Shown here piece after piece: positions 7,462 through 15,226 of a DNA stretch of 26,185 nucleotides. Numbering within the stretch: position 1 is the first letter of the stretch; each line of letters starts with the position of its first letter. This DNA comes from a virus, in the IMG/VR virus record IMGVR_UViG_3300023174_002247, positions 1-26,185 of that record; one strand, 5' to 3'. Both the position numbers and the translations under genes were made by a program. The notes under the pieces are model-generated. The model worked only from the letters and a program-made list of their open reading frames with translations, did no database searches and was not told where the DNA came from.

Positions 7462-8013
7462 TTATCCTTTTTCACATATCATTTTAAGAACGGCATCTCT
7501 TGCAGGCTCTGGATTACGCATATCTGGTACCCTTTTGCAATTTACAAACCCATTCTTTTCTAACAATTCTTTTAATGATTCAGTATCAAAGGCATTAACG
7601 TGACCCATACCTGCCATTTTGTATTCATCTTTGGTGTGAAATCCACCAAACAAATATGCCATCGCATTTTTCCAATCACTACTAGATTGATTCAACCAAT
7701 CAACATTGGCCTTTTCTTTCCAGTCACCTTTAACAACTCTTTCAAAAATCCATCGTGCATCAGGTACAACAACTTCAAAAATTGCACCTTTCTTTAAAAT
7801 ACGATTTACATCTGTTAAAACACGGTCAATATCAAAAATGTAAATGTGTTCAATTACATCACCCATGTATGCCTTCTCAAAGGTATCATTCTCAAATGGA
7901 TAAGGTGTTTCTAACAAGTCGTGAATACAATTAACATTAGGCCATGGATGTAAATCCATACGAACCTGTGCATCTGCTTTTGGCCATGGGCCTGATCCAA
8001 TATCAATAATCAT
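7462..8013 (-). CDS. Class I SAM-dependent methyltransferase (type 11-like)
   Basis: A 183-residue protein. MIIDIGSGPWPKADAQVRMDLHP is a methyltransferase motif I followed by the acidic residue that binds the SAM ribose. GDVIEHIYIFD near 51-61 corresponds to motif IV of Methyltransf_11 enzymes, and ILKKGAIFEVVVPD to the post-motif strand. The chain starts right at the first Rossmann strand, so it lacks the usual N-terminal cap. It lies between sugar-nucleotide genes and overlaps the upstream fusion gene by ATGA, so sugar O-methylation is likely. The acceptor cannot be read from sequence. Confidence 0.8.
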   Translation of the reverse strand: MIIDIGSGPWPKADAQVRMDLHPWPNVNCIHDLLETPYPFENDTFEKAYMGDVIEHIYIFDIDRVLTDVNRILKKGAIFEVVVPDARWIFERVVKGDWKEKANVDWLNQSSSDWKNAMAYLFGGFHTKDEYKMAGMGHVNAFDTESLKELLEKNGFVNCKRVPDMRNPEPARDAVLKMICEKG

Positions 8014-8765
8014 AATTTTCTTTCTATATCATCTTCTATACATTTATCACCATACTGTATCTCAACAAGTTTCAATGGTTCTATACTTTCATTTCGTAAT
8101 TGATGCCAATCACCTATAGGTATATCAAGACTTTCATTCTTTTGAATAGTTATAAGTTTTGCGGAGTTATTTCTTTCTATGGAAACTTTTGCAATACCCT
8201 CAACAACATGCCAATATTCATTACGATATTCATGTCGTTGCATACTTAGTGATTTGCCAGGTTCAACTGTCAATTCTTTTACTTTTGTATTTGGTGTTTG
8301 ATATAACACACGATAGTAACCCCAAGGTCTTTCTGTTTTAGGTGCCTTCCACTCATCAAGTATCCATGATGAAGAATTTTGTTTATGATTACCACCTACA
8401 CCAAATGCAAACTCCAAATTATCATCTGGATAATCCATCTCTAATGTATTCTTGTCTCCTCTATCACCACCATTTGCAAATATGATAGTGTCATTTGGAA
8501 ATGTTTGTCTTACTAATTTGATTGCATTTTTGGAAGAATTATCATCATCGTTATATTCAATAACAAAGTCTACCGTCTTCAATGCTTGAATTATTTTACT
8601 TCTTTCAAACCAAGGCATAAAAGGTTGACCTTTCTTACGGATCAACCATTCATCAGAATTAATACCAACAACTAATTTATCACCTAAGTTTCTTGCAGCT
8701 TGAAAGTAAGAAATATGACCTGAATGTATCGGATCAAAACCACCTGTTACAAGAACAATCTTCAT
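8010..8765 (-). CDS. Fusion of HldE/TagD-type nucleotidyltransferase and mannose-6-phosphate-isomerase-like cupin
   Basis: A 251-residue two-domain protein. Residues 1-about 135 are a HIGH-type cytidylyltransferase-like domain (GGFDPIHSGH at 8-17, VVGINSDEW at 32-40), closest in style to the adenylyltransferase half of HldE. Residues about 144-250 are a type II phosphomannose isomerase cupin: ERPWGYYRVL (145-154), SMQRHEYRNEYWHVVEG (174-190) with likely metal ligands Q176, H178, E183, then H221, and GDKCIEDDIER near the end. It sits next to gmhA and in the same run as hddA. The first domain may therefore activate heptose 1-phosphate, a step for which no separate HddC-type guanylyltransferase is present. 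The base used (ADP, CDP or GDP) and the cupin's activity are uncertain. Confidence 0.85.
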   Translation of the reverse strand: MKIVLVTGGFDPIHSGHISYFQAARNLGDKLVVGINSDEWLIRKKGQPFMPWFERSKIIQALKTVDFVIEYNDDDNSSKNAIKLVRQTFPNDTIIFANGGDRGDKNTLEMDYPDDNLEFAFGVGGNHKQNSSSWILDEWKAPKTERPWGYYRVLYQTPNTKVKELTVEPGKSLSMQRHEYRNEYWHVVEGIAKVSIERNNSAKLITIQKNESLDIPIGDWHQLRNESIEPLKLVEIQYGDKCIEDDIERKL

Positions 8766-9343
8766 AGTTTAATTCCATTATTTTTATTGTGCATCATTCG
8801 AATCTCTTGTGCAAGAATATGCATTAATGATTGATGACAATCTTCAACGATACCATAATTATTATCTTTAATATGTAAAACATAGTCTGCAAGTTTAGCG
8901 GCTTCACCACCTTCAAAACCTACAAATGCAATTACATACATGTTCAATTCTTTTGCTTTTTGAATTGCCTTGATAATGTTAGTAGAATTGCCACTTGCAG
9001 AAATGGCAACAAGAATATCACCTGCACTACCTTTCATACTCAATTGAAATGAAAATACATCTTCATATCCAATATCATTAGCAATTGCAGTTAGTATAGA
9101 ACCTGAAGTTAATGGTTCTATTCTAGGCCTTAGAAGTGCATCATAGTGTGTACCTTTTGCATGGTCACAATGAAAGTGGTCACTCATCGTAAGAGAACCA
9201 CCGTTGCCACAAACAAATACAGGAATTCGTTTGCGATATGCAATGTCTAAAGCTTCTACTACGTTTTGTAATTGTTTTTCATCTACAGATTTTAGTCCTG
9301 CACATACTCTATCTGCGTAATCAATTAGTCTTGGTTGCAACAT
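8762..9343 (-). CDS. gmhA: Sedoheptulose-7-phosphate isomerase (SIS domain)
   Basis: A 193-residue SIS-domain enzyme that converts sedoheptulose 7-phosphate to D-glycero-D-manno-heptose 7-phosphate, the entry to heptose nucleotides. Phosphate-binding GNGGS lies at 46-50 and ISASGNS at 114-120, the two hallmarks of GmhA. The C-terminal VEDCHQSLMHILAQ (166-179) corresponds to the active-site helix with conserved Gln/His. Length equals that of bacterial GmhA (about 190). It overlaps the GDP-fucose synthase gene by 23 bases and the fusion gene by ATGA. Function within the SIS family is supported by hddA nearby; high confidence. Confidence 0.9.
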   Translation of the reverse strand: MLQPRLIDYADRVCAGLKSVDEKQLQNVVEALDIAYRKRIPVFVCGNGGSLTMSDHFHCDHAKGTHYDALLRPRIEPLTSGSILTAIANDIGYEDVFSFQLSMKGSAGDILVAISASGNSTNIIKAIQKAKELNMYVIAFVGFEGGEAAKLADYVLHIKDNNYGIVEDCHQSLMHILAQEIRMMHNKNNGIKL

Positions 9344-10274
9344 TATTTAAATACCACTCATAAGTTAGTTTGAGACCATCAATCAATTCTACTCTAGGTT
9401 TCCATCCCAAAGAATTAATCTTACTGTTATCGGTAAGTTTACTCATTGCACCATCTGGTCTAGTTGTATCATACTCTATTCCACCTTGATAGTCAACTAC
9501 TTCTGCGGTAATCTTTACAAATTCACTAATTGGAATATCGTAACCTGAACCTAAGTTTACATAATTACATCTTGGTTCTGTAACGGCATCCCACTTATCT
9601 TTTTCTACATTCATTACATGGATACATGCCTCTGCCATATCTTCTGAATATAAAAATTCTCGTCTTGGTCGACCTGTTCCCCAAATCTTAACGATATTAT
9701 CACCATTAATCTTTGCAGTATGCATTTTGTGAATGATACCTGCGGCAACGTGACCTGCATCCACATCAAAGTTATCACCTGGTCCATAAAGATTACAAGG
9801 TAAAACACTACGATAATCACGACCATATTGTCTATTGTAACTCTCACACATTTTCACACCTGCAATCTTTGCAACTGCATATGGTTCATTCGTTGGTTCT
9901 AAATGACCAGTCATCAATAGATTTTCTTTAATAGGTTGTTCTGTTACTCTTGGATAGATACAGTTTGAACCTAACATCAATAACTTTTGAACATCATTAA
10001 CATGAGATGCATGAATGACATTCGTTTGAATCATTAAGTTATGATAGATGAAGTCTGCGGGATAAACATTGTTTGAATATACACCACCAACTTTTGCGGC
10101 AGCCAAGTAGACTTGGTCGAATTTTTCTTTTGCAAAGAATTCATTAACTAATGCTTGATTAGATAAGTCTAGTTCTTTATGTGTGCGAACAACTATCTCA
10201 TGTTCGGTGTTTTTTAAAATCTTGTGAATAGTAGAACCTACTAGTCCACGGTGTCCTGCCAAAAATATTCTCAT
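9321..10274 (-). CDS. fcl: GDP-L-fucose synthase (epimerase/reductase)
   Basis: A 317-residue short-chain dehydrogenase (WcaG family) that turns GDP-4-keto-6-deoxy-mannose into GDP-L-fucose with NADPH. GHRGLVG lies at 7-13, GSNCIYP at 102-108, and YAVAK at 132-136 (Y132, K136). The epimerase residues of the E. coli enzyme (Cys109 and His179) correspond here to C105 and H175, both present, so the full 3,5-epimerase plus 4-reductase activity is likely. EPTNEPYA and ESYNRQYGRDYRSV are nearly identical to the E. coli protein. AGAGGA precedes the ATG by six bases. It may also act on the dehydrated heptose nucleotide, as WcaG-like enzymes do in 6-deoxy-heptose pathways. Confidence 0.92.
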   Translation of the reverse strand: MRIFLAGHRGLVGSTIHKILKNTEHEIVVRTHKELDLSNQALVNEFFAKEKFDQVYLAAAKVGGVYSNNVYPADFIYHNLMIQTNVIHASHVNDVQKLLMLGSNCIYPRVTEQPIKENLLMTGHLEPTNEPYAVAKIAGVKMCESYNRQYGRDYRSVLPCNLYGPGDNFDVDAGHVAAGIIHKMHTAKINGDNIVKIWGTGRPRREFLYSEDMAEACIHVMNVEKDKWDAVTEPRCNYVNLGSGYDIPISEFVKITAEVVDYQGGIEYDTTRPDGAMSKLTDNSKINSLGWKPRVELIDGLKLTYEWYLNNVATKTN

Positions 10275-10276
10275 AA

Positions 10277-11269
10277 TTAATCCTCTAAATCTTGATAGTC
10301 ATGGTAAATCATTTGACTGCCGAGATATTCAAAATCGACAGGCACTTCTTTCAGTTTCAATTGTTCTGCTACTCTTTTATGTAGTTGTGGTGGTGTGAGA
10401 AACAATATAAATCCACCACCACCTGCACCTAGTAGTTTACCACCTACTGCACCTGCAGCAATACCCCTATTATAGATATCATCAATATCACTATTAGTAA
10501 TAGACTTCTCTATACTCTTTTTAATTTGCCATTGTTCATTCAATAGTTCTGCAAACTCTAATGTCTTGCCTGCAAACAATAACTTCTCGGCCTCAACTGT
10601 TAATTCTTGCATCAAATTCAAATTAACTTTTTTATCTTTGATATTATTGATTTTCTTATCGGCAATATCATGTGCGTTTCTTAATTGTTCGGTGAAGAAT
10701 AATTGAACCCATGATTCTAATTCATCTAATGAACTCTTTTTCAATGGCAATGGAGAACAGGTAAAGTTTGATACACCACCAAAGTCAATACGATTGAACC
10801 CACCAAATGCAGCTGCGACTTGGTCTTGTGACCCAACAGATTCACCTAAAATATTTTGTTCTAAATGAATTGCTCTCTGTGCCAATTCTCTTTTAGTTAT
10901 TTGTCCATGTTTTAATGCAGATAGTCCATGCAATAAAGAAACAGAGAAACTGGAACTAGAACCAATACCTGTTCTATTAGGTAAATCACCATGATGTGTG
11001 ATATCAAGTCCATGTTCAAAACCCATATACTTGATTGCTTCACGAATAACTGGAAATTCTATTTCATCAATCGTTTGTGTTTCTTGTCTTTCGTAATAAC
11101 GAACTCTATACTTGTAATCAAATATATTAGGTAACTTTCTTAAAACAAGGAATGAATATTTGTTGATAGAAGTAGACAGAACACTACCACCATGTTCTTT
11201 GTACCATGCAGGATAATCCGTACCACCACCAAAGAATGAAATACGGAAAGGTGTTCTAATAATAATCAT
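10277..11269 (-). CDS. hddA: D-glycero-alpha-D-manno-heptose-7-phosphate kinase (GHMP family)
   Basis: A 330-residue GHMP kinase predicted to phosphorylate C1 of heptose 7-phosphate. The N-terminal RTPFRISFFGGGTDYPAW is diagnostic for HddA-like kinases. LPNRTGIGSSSSFSVSLL (96-113) is the ATP loop, GSQDQ at 146-150 carries the likely catalytic Asp149, and GGKLLGAGGGGFILFL (276-291) is motif 3. Length is normal. The gene overlaps the upstream dehydratase by ATGA and lies two genes from gmhA. HddA kinases feed GDP-heptose synthesis, whereas HldE feeds the ADP-heptose route, so the cluster points to GDP-linked heptose. The GmhB phosphatase that follows in the pathway is not in the window. Confidence 0.9.
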   Translation of the reverse strand: MIIIRTPFRISFFGGGTDYPAWYKEHGGSVLSTSINKYSFLVLRKLPNIFDYKYRVRYYERQETQTIDEIEFPVIREAIKYMGFEHGLDITHHGDLPNRTGIGSSSSFSVSLLHGLSALKHGQITKRELAQRAIHLEQNILGESVGSQDQVAAAFGGFNRIDFGGVSNFTCSPLPLKKSSLDELESWVQLFFTEQLRNAHDIADKKINNIKDKKVNLNLMQELTVEAEKLLFAGKTLEFAELLNEQWQIKKSIEKSITNSDIDDIYNRGIAAGAVGGKLLGAGGGGFILFLTPPQLHKRVAEQLKLKEVPVDFEYLGSQMIYHDYQDLED

Positions 11270-12279
11270 CTAATTACAAATTTTCCGTTGTTCTCTGCAA
11301 CACGTTCACGCCAATAGTTTAACAAATCTCTCATTGTAGTTTCAAATGAAATCTCTGGTTTCCATCCTGTATGCAATCTAAACTTTTCTGTATTTGGAAC
11401 TTGTAAGTCTGCATCAATTGGTCTTAACCTATCAGGGTCAGTTACAATTTTAATTTGTTCACGCATTGGTGACATAGACAACAACTGATTCAATACATCA
11501 CTAATCTCACAAGTATATGTACCACCAATGTTATAATACTGACCTGGTGTTGGATTAACTGTGACTAACATATAGTAGGCACGAACTGCATCACGGACAT
11601 CCGCAATAGTTCTTAGACTTTTTAAATTGCCAACTTTAACAACTGGTTCAATATGTCCGGCCTCAATCATAGCAATTTGTTTTGCGAATGTTGATTCTGC
11701 AAATACATCACCACGCCTTGGACCTGTATGAGTAAACATACGGGTAGTCATAATATTCATGTTGTATGCCTCTGCATAAAATCTACCGATAAGGTCTGTA
11801 CCGACTTTAGATATGGCATATGGTGATGCAGGATGAAAGGAACATTCTTCGTCAATTGGAAGTTTTTCTTTTGGAACTCTTCCAAACACTTCCGATGAAG
11901 CGCAAACATGAATGACTGCATCTGGCACATACTTTTTACATGCTTCTAATAGGCGTGTGGTACCTTGAATATTGATATTCATAGTATCAAGTGGTGCGGT
12001 AAAACTTGTTTTGGGGAAACTTTGTGCGGCAAGATGAAACACATAATCAGGTTTAGTTTCTTTGATTGCCGTGTCCATTGAAAGACTATCGTTCAAATCA
12101 CCATAGACTAATCTCACACGATGTTTGTTATTGATATTCTCAACCAAACTTTTGATGTTGTCAAGTGGACTTCTCCAACGAATAAGTCCAACAACGTCCC
12201 AATCAGTATTCTCAATTAAATATTCTGCAAGGTGAGAACCAACCATGCCTGTAATGCCAGTAATAAACGCAGTTTTCAT
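11266..12279 (-). CDS. NDP-sugar 4,6-dehydratase, GDP-mannose/GDP-heptose dehydratase-like
   Basis: A 337-residue extended short-chain dehydrogenase. GITGMVG at 8-14 binds NAD(P), CASSEVFG at 126-133 and Y154-x3-K158 are the catalytic elements, and THTGPRRGDVF (184-193) plus VGNLKSLRTIADVRD (216-230) match the nucleotide-sugar site of Gmd relatives. It differs clearly from the canonical Gmd at 6487-7458 and looks more like the GDP-6-deoxy-heptose (DmhA/WcbK) branch. With gmhA and hddA next door, dehydration of GDP-D-glycero-D-manno-heptose is the favoured role. GDP-mannose is the alternative substrate. Overlaps both neighbours by four bases. Confidence 0.85.
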   Translation of the reverse strand: MKTAFITGITGMVGSHLAEYLIENTDWDVVGLIRWRSPLDNIKSLVENINNKHRVRLVYGDLNDSLSMDTAIKETKPDYVFHLAAQSFPKTSFTAPLDTMNINIQGTTRLLEACKKYVPDAVIHVCASSEVFGRVPKEKLPIDEECSFHPASPYAISKVGTDLIGRFYAEAYNMNIMTTRMFTHTGPRRGDVFAESTFAKQIAMIEAGHIEPVVKVGNLKSLRTIADVRDAVRAYYMLVTVNPTPGQYYNIGGTYTCEISDVLNQLLSMSPMREQIKIVTDPDRLRPIDADLQVPNTEKFRLHTGWKPEISFETTMRDLLNYWRERVAENNGKFVIR

Positions 12280-13265
12280 TCCGAAGCCTCAATCATATCA
12301 TTTAACCTATTCACATAGGTATGTTTATCTTTCACTTTTTTCATTTGATTCAAAATCAAATCTTTAGTTTTTGGATTATCTTGCATTTCTTTTGCAACAT
12401 GAAACAAATCTTTTGTGTTATCGGCATATGCAACTTCACCATCAAAGAAATCATATGTTTCTTTTGAGTTAGTCAAACATAATGCACCATAACTAATATT
12501 TTTAATTGACCTACAAGATATGTATCCGTTTGCCAAATGATTGTTAGGTCTTGCATCTAGTGGTAGATAAGATTGCACAACTGCAACTCTCATTTGTTCA
12601 ATTGATAATGGATTCTCCCAAGGTGTGTTATACACAAATGGCATATCATTCTTTTTACATTCTTCAATAAAAGGAACAAACATCTCTTGGTTGTCTTCTC
12701 TGATTGTACCACCGAAGAAAGCATACTTAGGGTCTTGAAACGGAGTCAATCGTGTTTCAAAATCTATTTCATTTGGTAACAAATCTGTAGCCCAAATAGA
12801 ATAGAAGATATCATAATCATCACGTTTCTCAATGAAAGAAGTTCCATTTCCAATTGGTGTGTATTTTTCTTTTTCAAACTTGTATGCATAGTTCTTATCT
12901 GGTACACCATCAACACCCCAATTACATGCAAAGCGAAAATCAATTAGTTTACCAACACGTCCAAGATACATATCTGCACCTGGATTTCCTTCAACTGGTC
13001 CTTTATTACCAAGGTAGTGAATGATGTAAGTAGAAGACTTTCTTAATGGTAAGTTATTACTATTTCCATTTGCAAACACTAACCATTGTTCTGAAATAAT
13101 TAATGCATCATCGAAGAATTCTTCTGCTAAGTTATCACGGTTATCTAACCAATAGATTGGAATACCCAAGTAATCACCTGCACGAATAATTGCATGATGA
13201 ACAAAAGCATGAGTGTGTCCTGTATCAGGTTTTGCACCCCATACAATTACTTTACTATGTTTCAT
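12276..13265 (-). CDS. Putative GT-B glycosyltransferase
   Basis: A 329-residue protein. The N-terminus KVIVWGAKPDTGHTHAF and the stretch to about 150 look like a Rossmann half. The C-terminal segment ISYGALCLTNSKETYDFF followed by EVAYADNTKDLFHVAKEMQ and a closing HTYVNRLNDMI matches the donor domain of glycosyltransferase group 1-like proteins (PF13524 type), where a conserved Gly-Ala/x-Cys-Leu-Thr strand and a final His-Thr-Tyr helix are typical. No signal peptide or membrane segment. The gene is embedded in the sugar-nucleotide run with four-base overlaps. Donor and acceptor unknown. Confidence 0.65.
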   Translation of the reverse strand: MKHSKVIVWGAKPDTGHTHAFVHHAIIRAGDYLGIPIYWLDNRDNLAEEFFDDALIISEQWLVFANGNSNNLPLRKSSTYIIHYLGNKGPVEGNPGADMYLGRVGKLIDFRFACNWGVDGVPDKNYAYKFEKEKYTPIGNGTSFIEKRDDYDIFYSIWATDLLPNEIDFETRLTPFQDPKYAFFGGTIREDNQEMFVPFIEECKKNDMPFVYNTPWENPLSIEQMRVAVVQSYLPLDARPNNHLANGYISCRSIKNISYGALCLTNSKETYDFFDGEVAYADNTKDLFHVAKEMQDNPKTKDLILNQMKKVKDKHTYVNRLNDMIEASE

Positions 13266-13912
13266 GTTTTAATCTTAAACCACGCTTGTTGTTCAACAAT
13301 TTCAACATCTACTTTACCAAAAAATTCTCTCAAAGCTTTATCTACTGTTGGAATATAAATGTCATGGCCTGCAAAGATACCACCTTTTTTAACTTTAGGA
13401 TAAAAGTTTTTAAAGTCTCGTAATGCACCTTCATATGAATGGTCACCATCAATGAAAATAAAATCTAAACTTTCATCTTCTATTGTCTTTACAAATTCTT
13501 CACTTGAAGTATATACAAATTCAATTTTATCAGTATGGAGTTTCAAACGATTAGCTGCATGTTCTTTCATAGCCTCTTGTCTATCTTCACCTATAACAGT
13601 TCCATTCCAATCAATAAAAGAAGGATAATGGTCTACTGCATATAGTTTCTTTAGATTAGGAATTTCTTTTGCATAAAGTTCTGTAGTGACACCAAGGCAA
13701 ACTCCAATCTCAACACCAATCAAATCACCTTTTAGTTTTTTGATATGTTCTACAAGACCAGAACCAGAAATGTTTTTCTCACCCCATTCAACTTGTTTTT
13801 GAACCCACTCTTTAGGTGGTAAATGGTTGTATGGGTCAGAAGAACCGGGAGTTTGTGGACTAGTTTGTCTGATTATATTATCTGTTGTGTCTATTGTAAA
13901 AATTTCACTCAT
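13262..13912 (-). CDS. Class I SAM-dependent methyltransferase (Methyltransf_24-like)
   Basis: A 216-residue protein. GVEIGVCLGVTT (66-77) is motif I; AVDHYPSFIDW (92-102) provides the acidic ribose-binding residue; LDFIFIDGDHSYEG (149-162) and GGIFAGHDI (177-185) are characteristic of the Methyltransf_24 family, which includes metal-dependent sugar O-methyltransferases. D155, D157 and H158 could bind a metal. AGAGG six bases before the ATG is the ribosome binding site, and the start overlaps the preceding glycosyltransferase gene by eight bases. Methylation of a fucose or heptose residue is likely from context, not proven. Confidence 0.83.
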   Translation of the reverse strand: MSEIFTIDTTDNIIRQTSPQTPGSSDPYNHLPPKEWVQKQVEWGEKNISGSGLVEHIKKLKGDLIGVEIGVCLGVTTELYAKEIPNLKKLYAVDHYPSFIDWNGTVIGEDRQEAMKEHAANRLKLHTDKIEFVYTSSEEFVKTIEDESLDFIFIDGDHSYEGALRDFKNFYPKVKKGGIFAGHDIYIPTVDKALREFFGKVDVEIVEQQAWFKIKT

Positions 13913-14759
13913 ATTTGGCCTCTATAATTTTTTTCCACTCTGGTACTCTGTCATACTGGTGAACGATGGAGAAAGGAACACCTTCACTAGTGCATATCAT
14001 ATTATCTACTAAAATAGGATTTTTTTCAACCAGCTTGTTACCATATTTGCCTGCAATCTGAGGACCTGTAGTGCCAAGTTGTGCTGCATACCCATCTTCA
14101 GACATAGCAAAATTTGTAATGTCTTTATAAGATTTCATATTCAAAAGAATGTTTAAAGCGGCTTGGTCTGGACCACCACCGCCTTCTGTGAAATGATTTG
14201 TGCTATTACATAACATATAGATGTTCAAAAACAAATCACTCATTGTATCAAATTTACCTGAGATTGTACCGGCGTTATAAATTAAATTTTCTTTATTGTG
14301 TTCGTGTATGAGGGCACCAAATGCTTTCATAAGATTATGACTGCCCCATTCTTCATCTTGGTAACGAATAGATTCACAGGCAACATTAATTTCTTTGTTG
14401 CCAAGATTGTTTTCTAACCAAGTTGAGGGGTTTGTTTGAAAGATAACATCTTTAACATCTGTAGTAATGATGTTACGATATTGTCCTTTGAATCGCTTGA
14501 GTAAGAACCAAAGGTGTAAAAATCTCTCAACTACAATTGAGAAGTTTTCTTTATACTCAAATCGTTTCTTTTCATCATTCTTTTTAAATGCAAGAATGGT
14601 ATAGTTTCGCTTCACTAATTCATCAACTGTTTCATAATCTACATTATAACAAATCATGGCTTTTGTGCCATCAAAACCGCAAGTGTCTAGGGAATTAACC
14701 CAAGGCTTAATTTTATCAAAAGTGTATCCTGTGATACAACCAACCACTATATCATTCAT
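13905..14759 (-). CDS. Putative GT-A glycosyltransferase
   Basis: A 284-residue protein. The ATG at 14759 is chosen because GGAG lies six bases upstream; an in-frame TTG at 14771 would add four residues but has no ribosome binding site. IVVGCITGYTFDKIKPWVNS starts a Rossmann-like GT-A fold. IITTDVKDVIFQTNP (97-110) holds a D-x-x-D (D101, D104) resembling the metal-binding DxD, NAGTISGKF lies at 162-170, and GGGPDQAALN at 194-203 corresponds to the acceptor/Asp loop of such enzymes. First gene of the glycan island, 16 bases after a small conserved phage gene. Donor unknown. Confidence 0.72.
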   Translation of the reverse strand: MNDIVVGCITGYTFDKIKPWVNSLDTCGFDGTKAMICYNVDYETVDELVKRNYTILAFKKNDEKKRFEYKENFSIVVERFLHLWFLLKRFKGQYRNIITTDVKDVIFQTNPSTWLENNLGNKEINVACESIRYQDEEWGSHNLMKAFGALIHEHNKENLIYNAGTISGKFDTMSDLFLNIYMLCNSTNHFTEGGGGPDQAALNILLNMKSYKDITNFAMSEDGYAAQLGTTGPQIAGKYGNKLVEKNPILVDNMICTSEGVPFSIVHQYDRVPEWKKIIEAKYE

Positions 14760-14775
14760 AACAAACTCCAATTAA

Positions 14776-14952
14776 TTAATAATCTTTAAATCTTTTTATC
14801 TTCTTCACACTCTGTCCTGGTGTGTCTCTCTTATATGTATTCGCCAAATAGGTCGTGCCATCGTTTCCACCACCAGAAGGAGGCAGAATATCAGGACTAG
14901 TACCTTCTTTTAGTTGTCTCTTTCGAACTATTCTTTGTATTGCTTCTAACAT
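14776..14952 (-). CDS. Small conserved phage protein, 58 residues
   Basis: A 58-codon gene starting MLEAIQRIVRKRQLKEG and ending KKIKRFKDY, with AGAGG five bases before the ATG. It begins one base after the stop of the 90-residue gene and ends 16 bases before the glycosyltransferase ATG, so it fills an otherwise empty gap exactly. The middle is Gly/Pro/Ser-rich (DILPPSGGGNDGTTYLANTY); both ends are basic. I recall similar short proteins in marine T4-like phages, but no function. Small size makes automatic prediction likely to miss it. Confidence 0.7.
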   Translation of the reverse strand: MLEAIQRIVRKRQLKEGTSPDILPPSGGGNDGTTYLANTYKRDTPGQSVKKIKRFKDY

Positions 14953-14953
14953 T

Positions 14954-15226
14954 TTAACCTCTAGTCAACGATAAAACTTTTTGAATTTGTTTTTCAATAA
15001 TTGGTCCACGATTTGGCCAATTAATATATGGTTTGTCGGCAGTTTTTAAAAGATTTGTTAAAAATGGCATAATAAGTTTTTCAACTTCTGTTAATCTATG
15101 TTTATACTTCTCAACAGTTTCATCTTTCTCATTAATTACCGCATTGTATTCTTCTTCTGATACCGCAGAGAATCCAAAATCATTGTCACCATACTCTGCC
15201 ATAATTTTGTTTATATCATATGCCAT
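14954..15226 (-). CDS. Small conserved phage protein, 90 residues
   Basis: A 90-residue protein starting MAYDINKIMAEYGDNDFGFS. GGAG lies six bases before the ATG, which shares a base with the stop codon of the preceding gene (TAATG). The N-terminal third is acidic, the middle is a probable helix (NEKDETVEKYKHRLTEVEKL), and the C-terminal YINWPNRGPIIEKQIQKVL is a segment I recognise from many marine T4-like phages. No enzymatic motif. Its constant company with the ligase-like gene suggests a linked late role, which is inference. Confidence 0.75.
   Translation of the reverse strand: MAYDINKIMAEYGDNDFGFSAVSEEEYNAVINEKDETVEKYKHRLTEVEKLIMPFLTNLLKTADKPYINWPNRGPIIEKQIQKVLSLTRG

Noticed and set aside
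11266-12279. Calling the second dehydratase a duplicate gmd
   Set aside because: It lacks the Gmd signatures seen in the 323-residue enzyme and has a distinct THTGPRRGDVF site; it is a separate branch, not a duplication.
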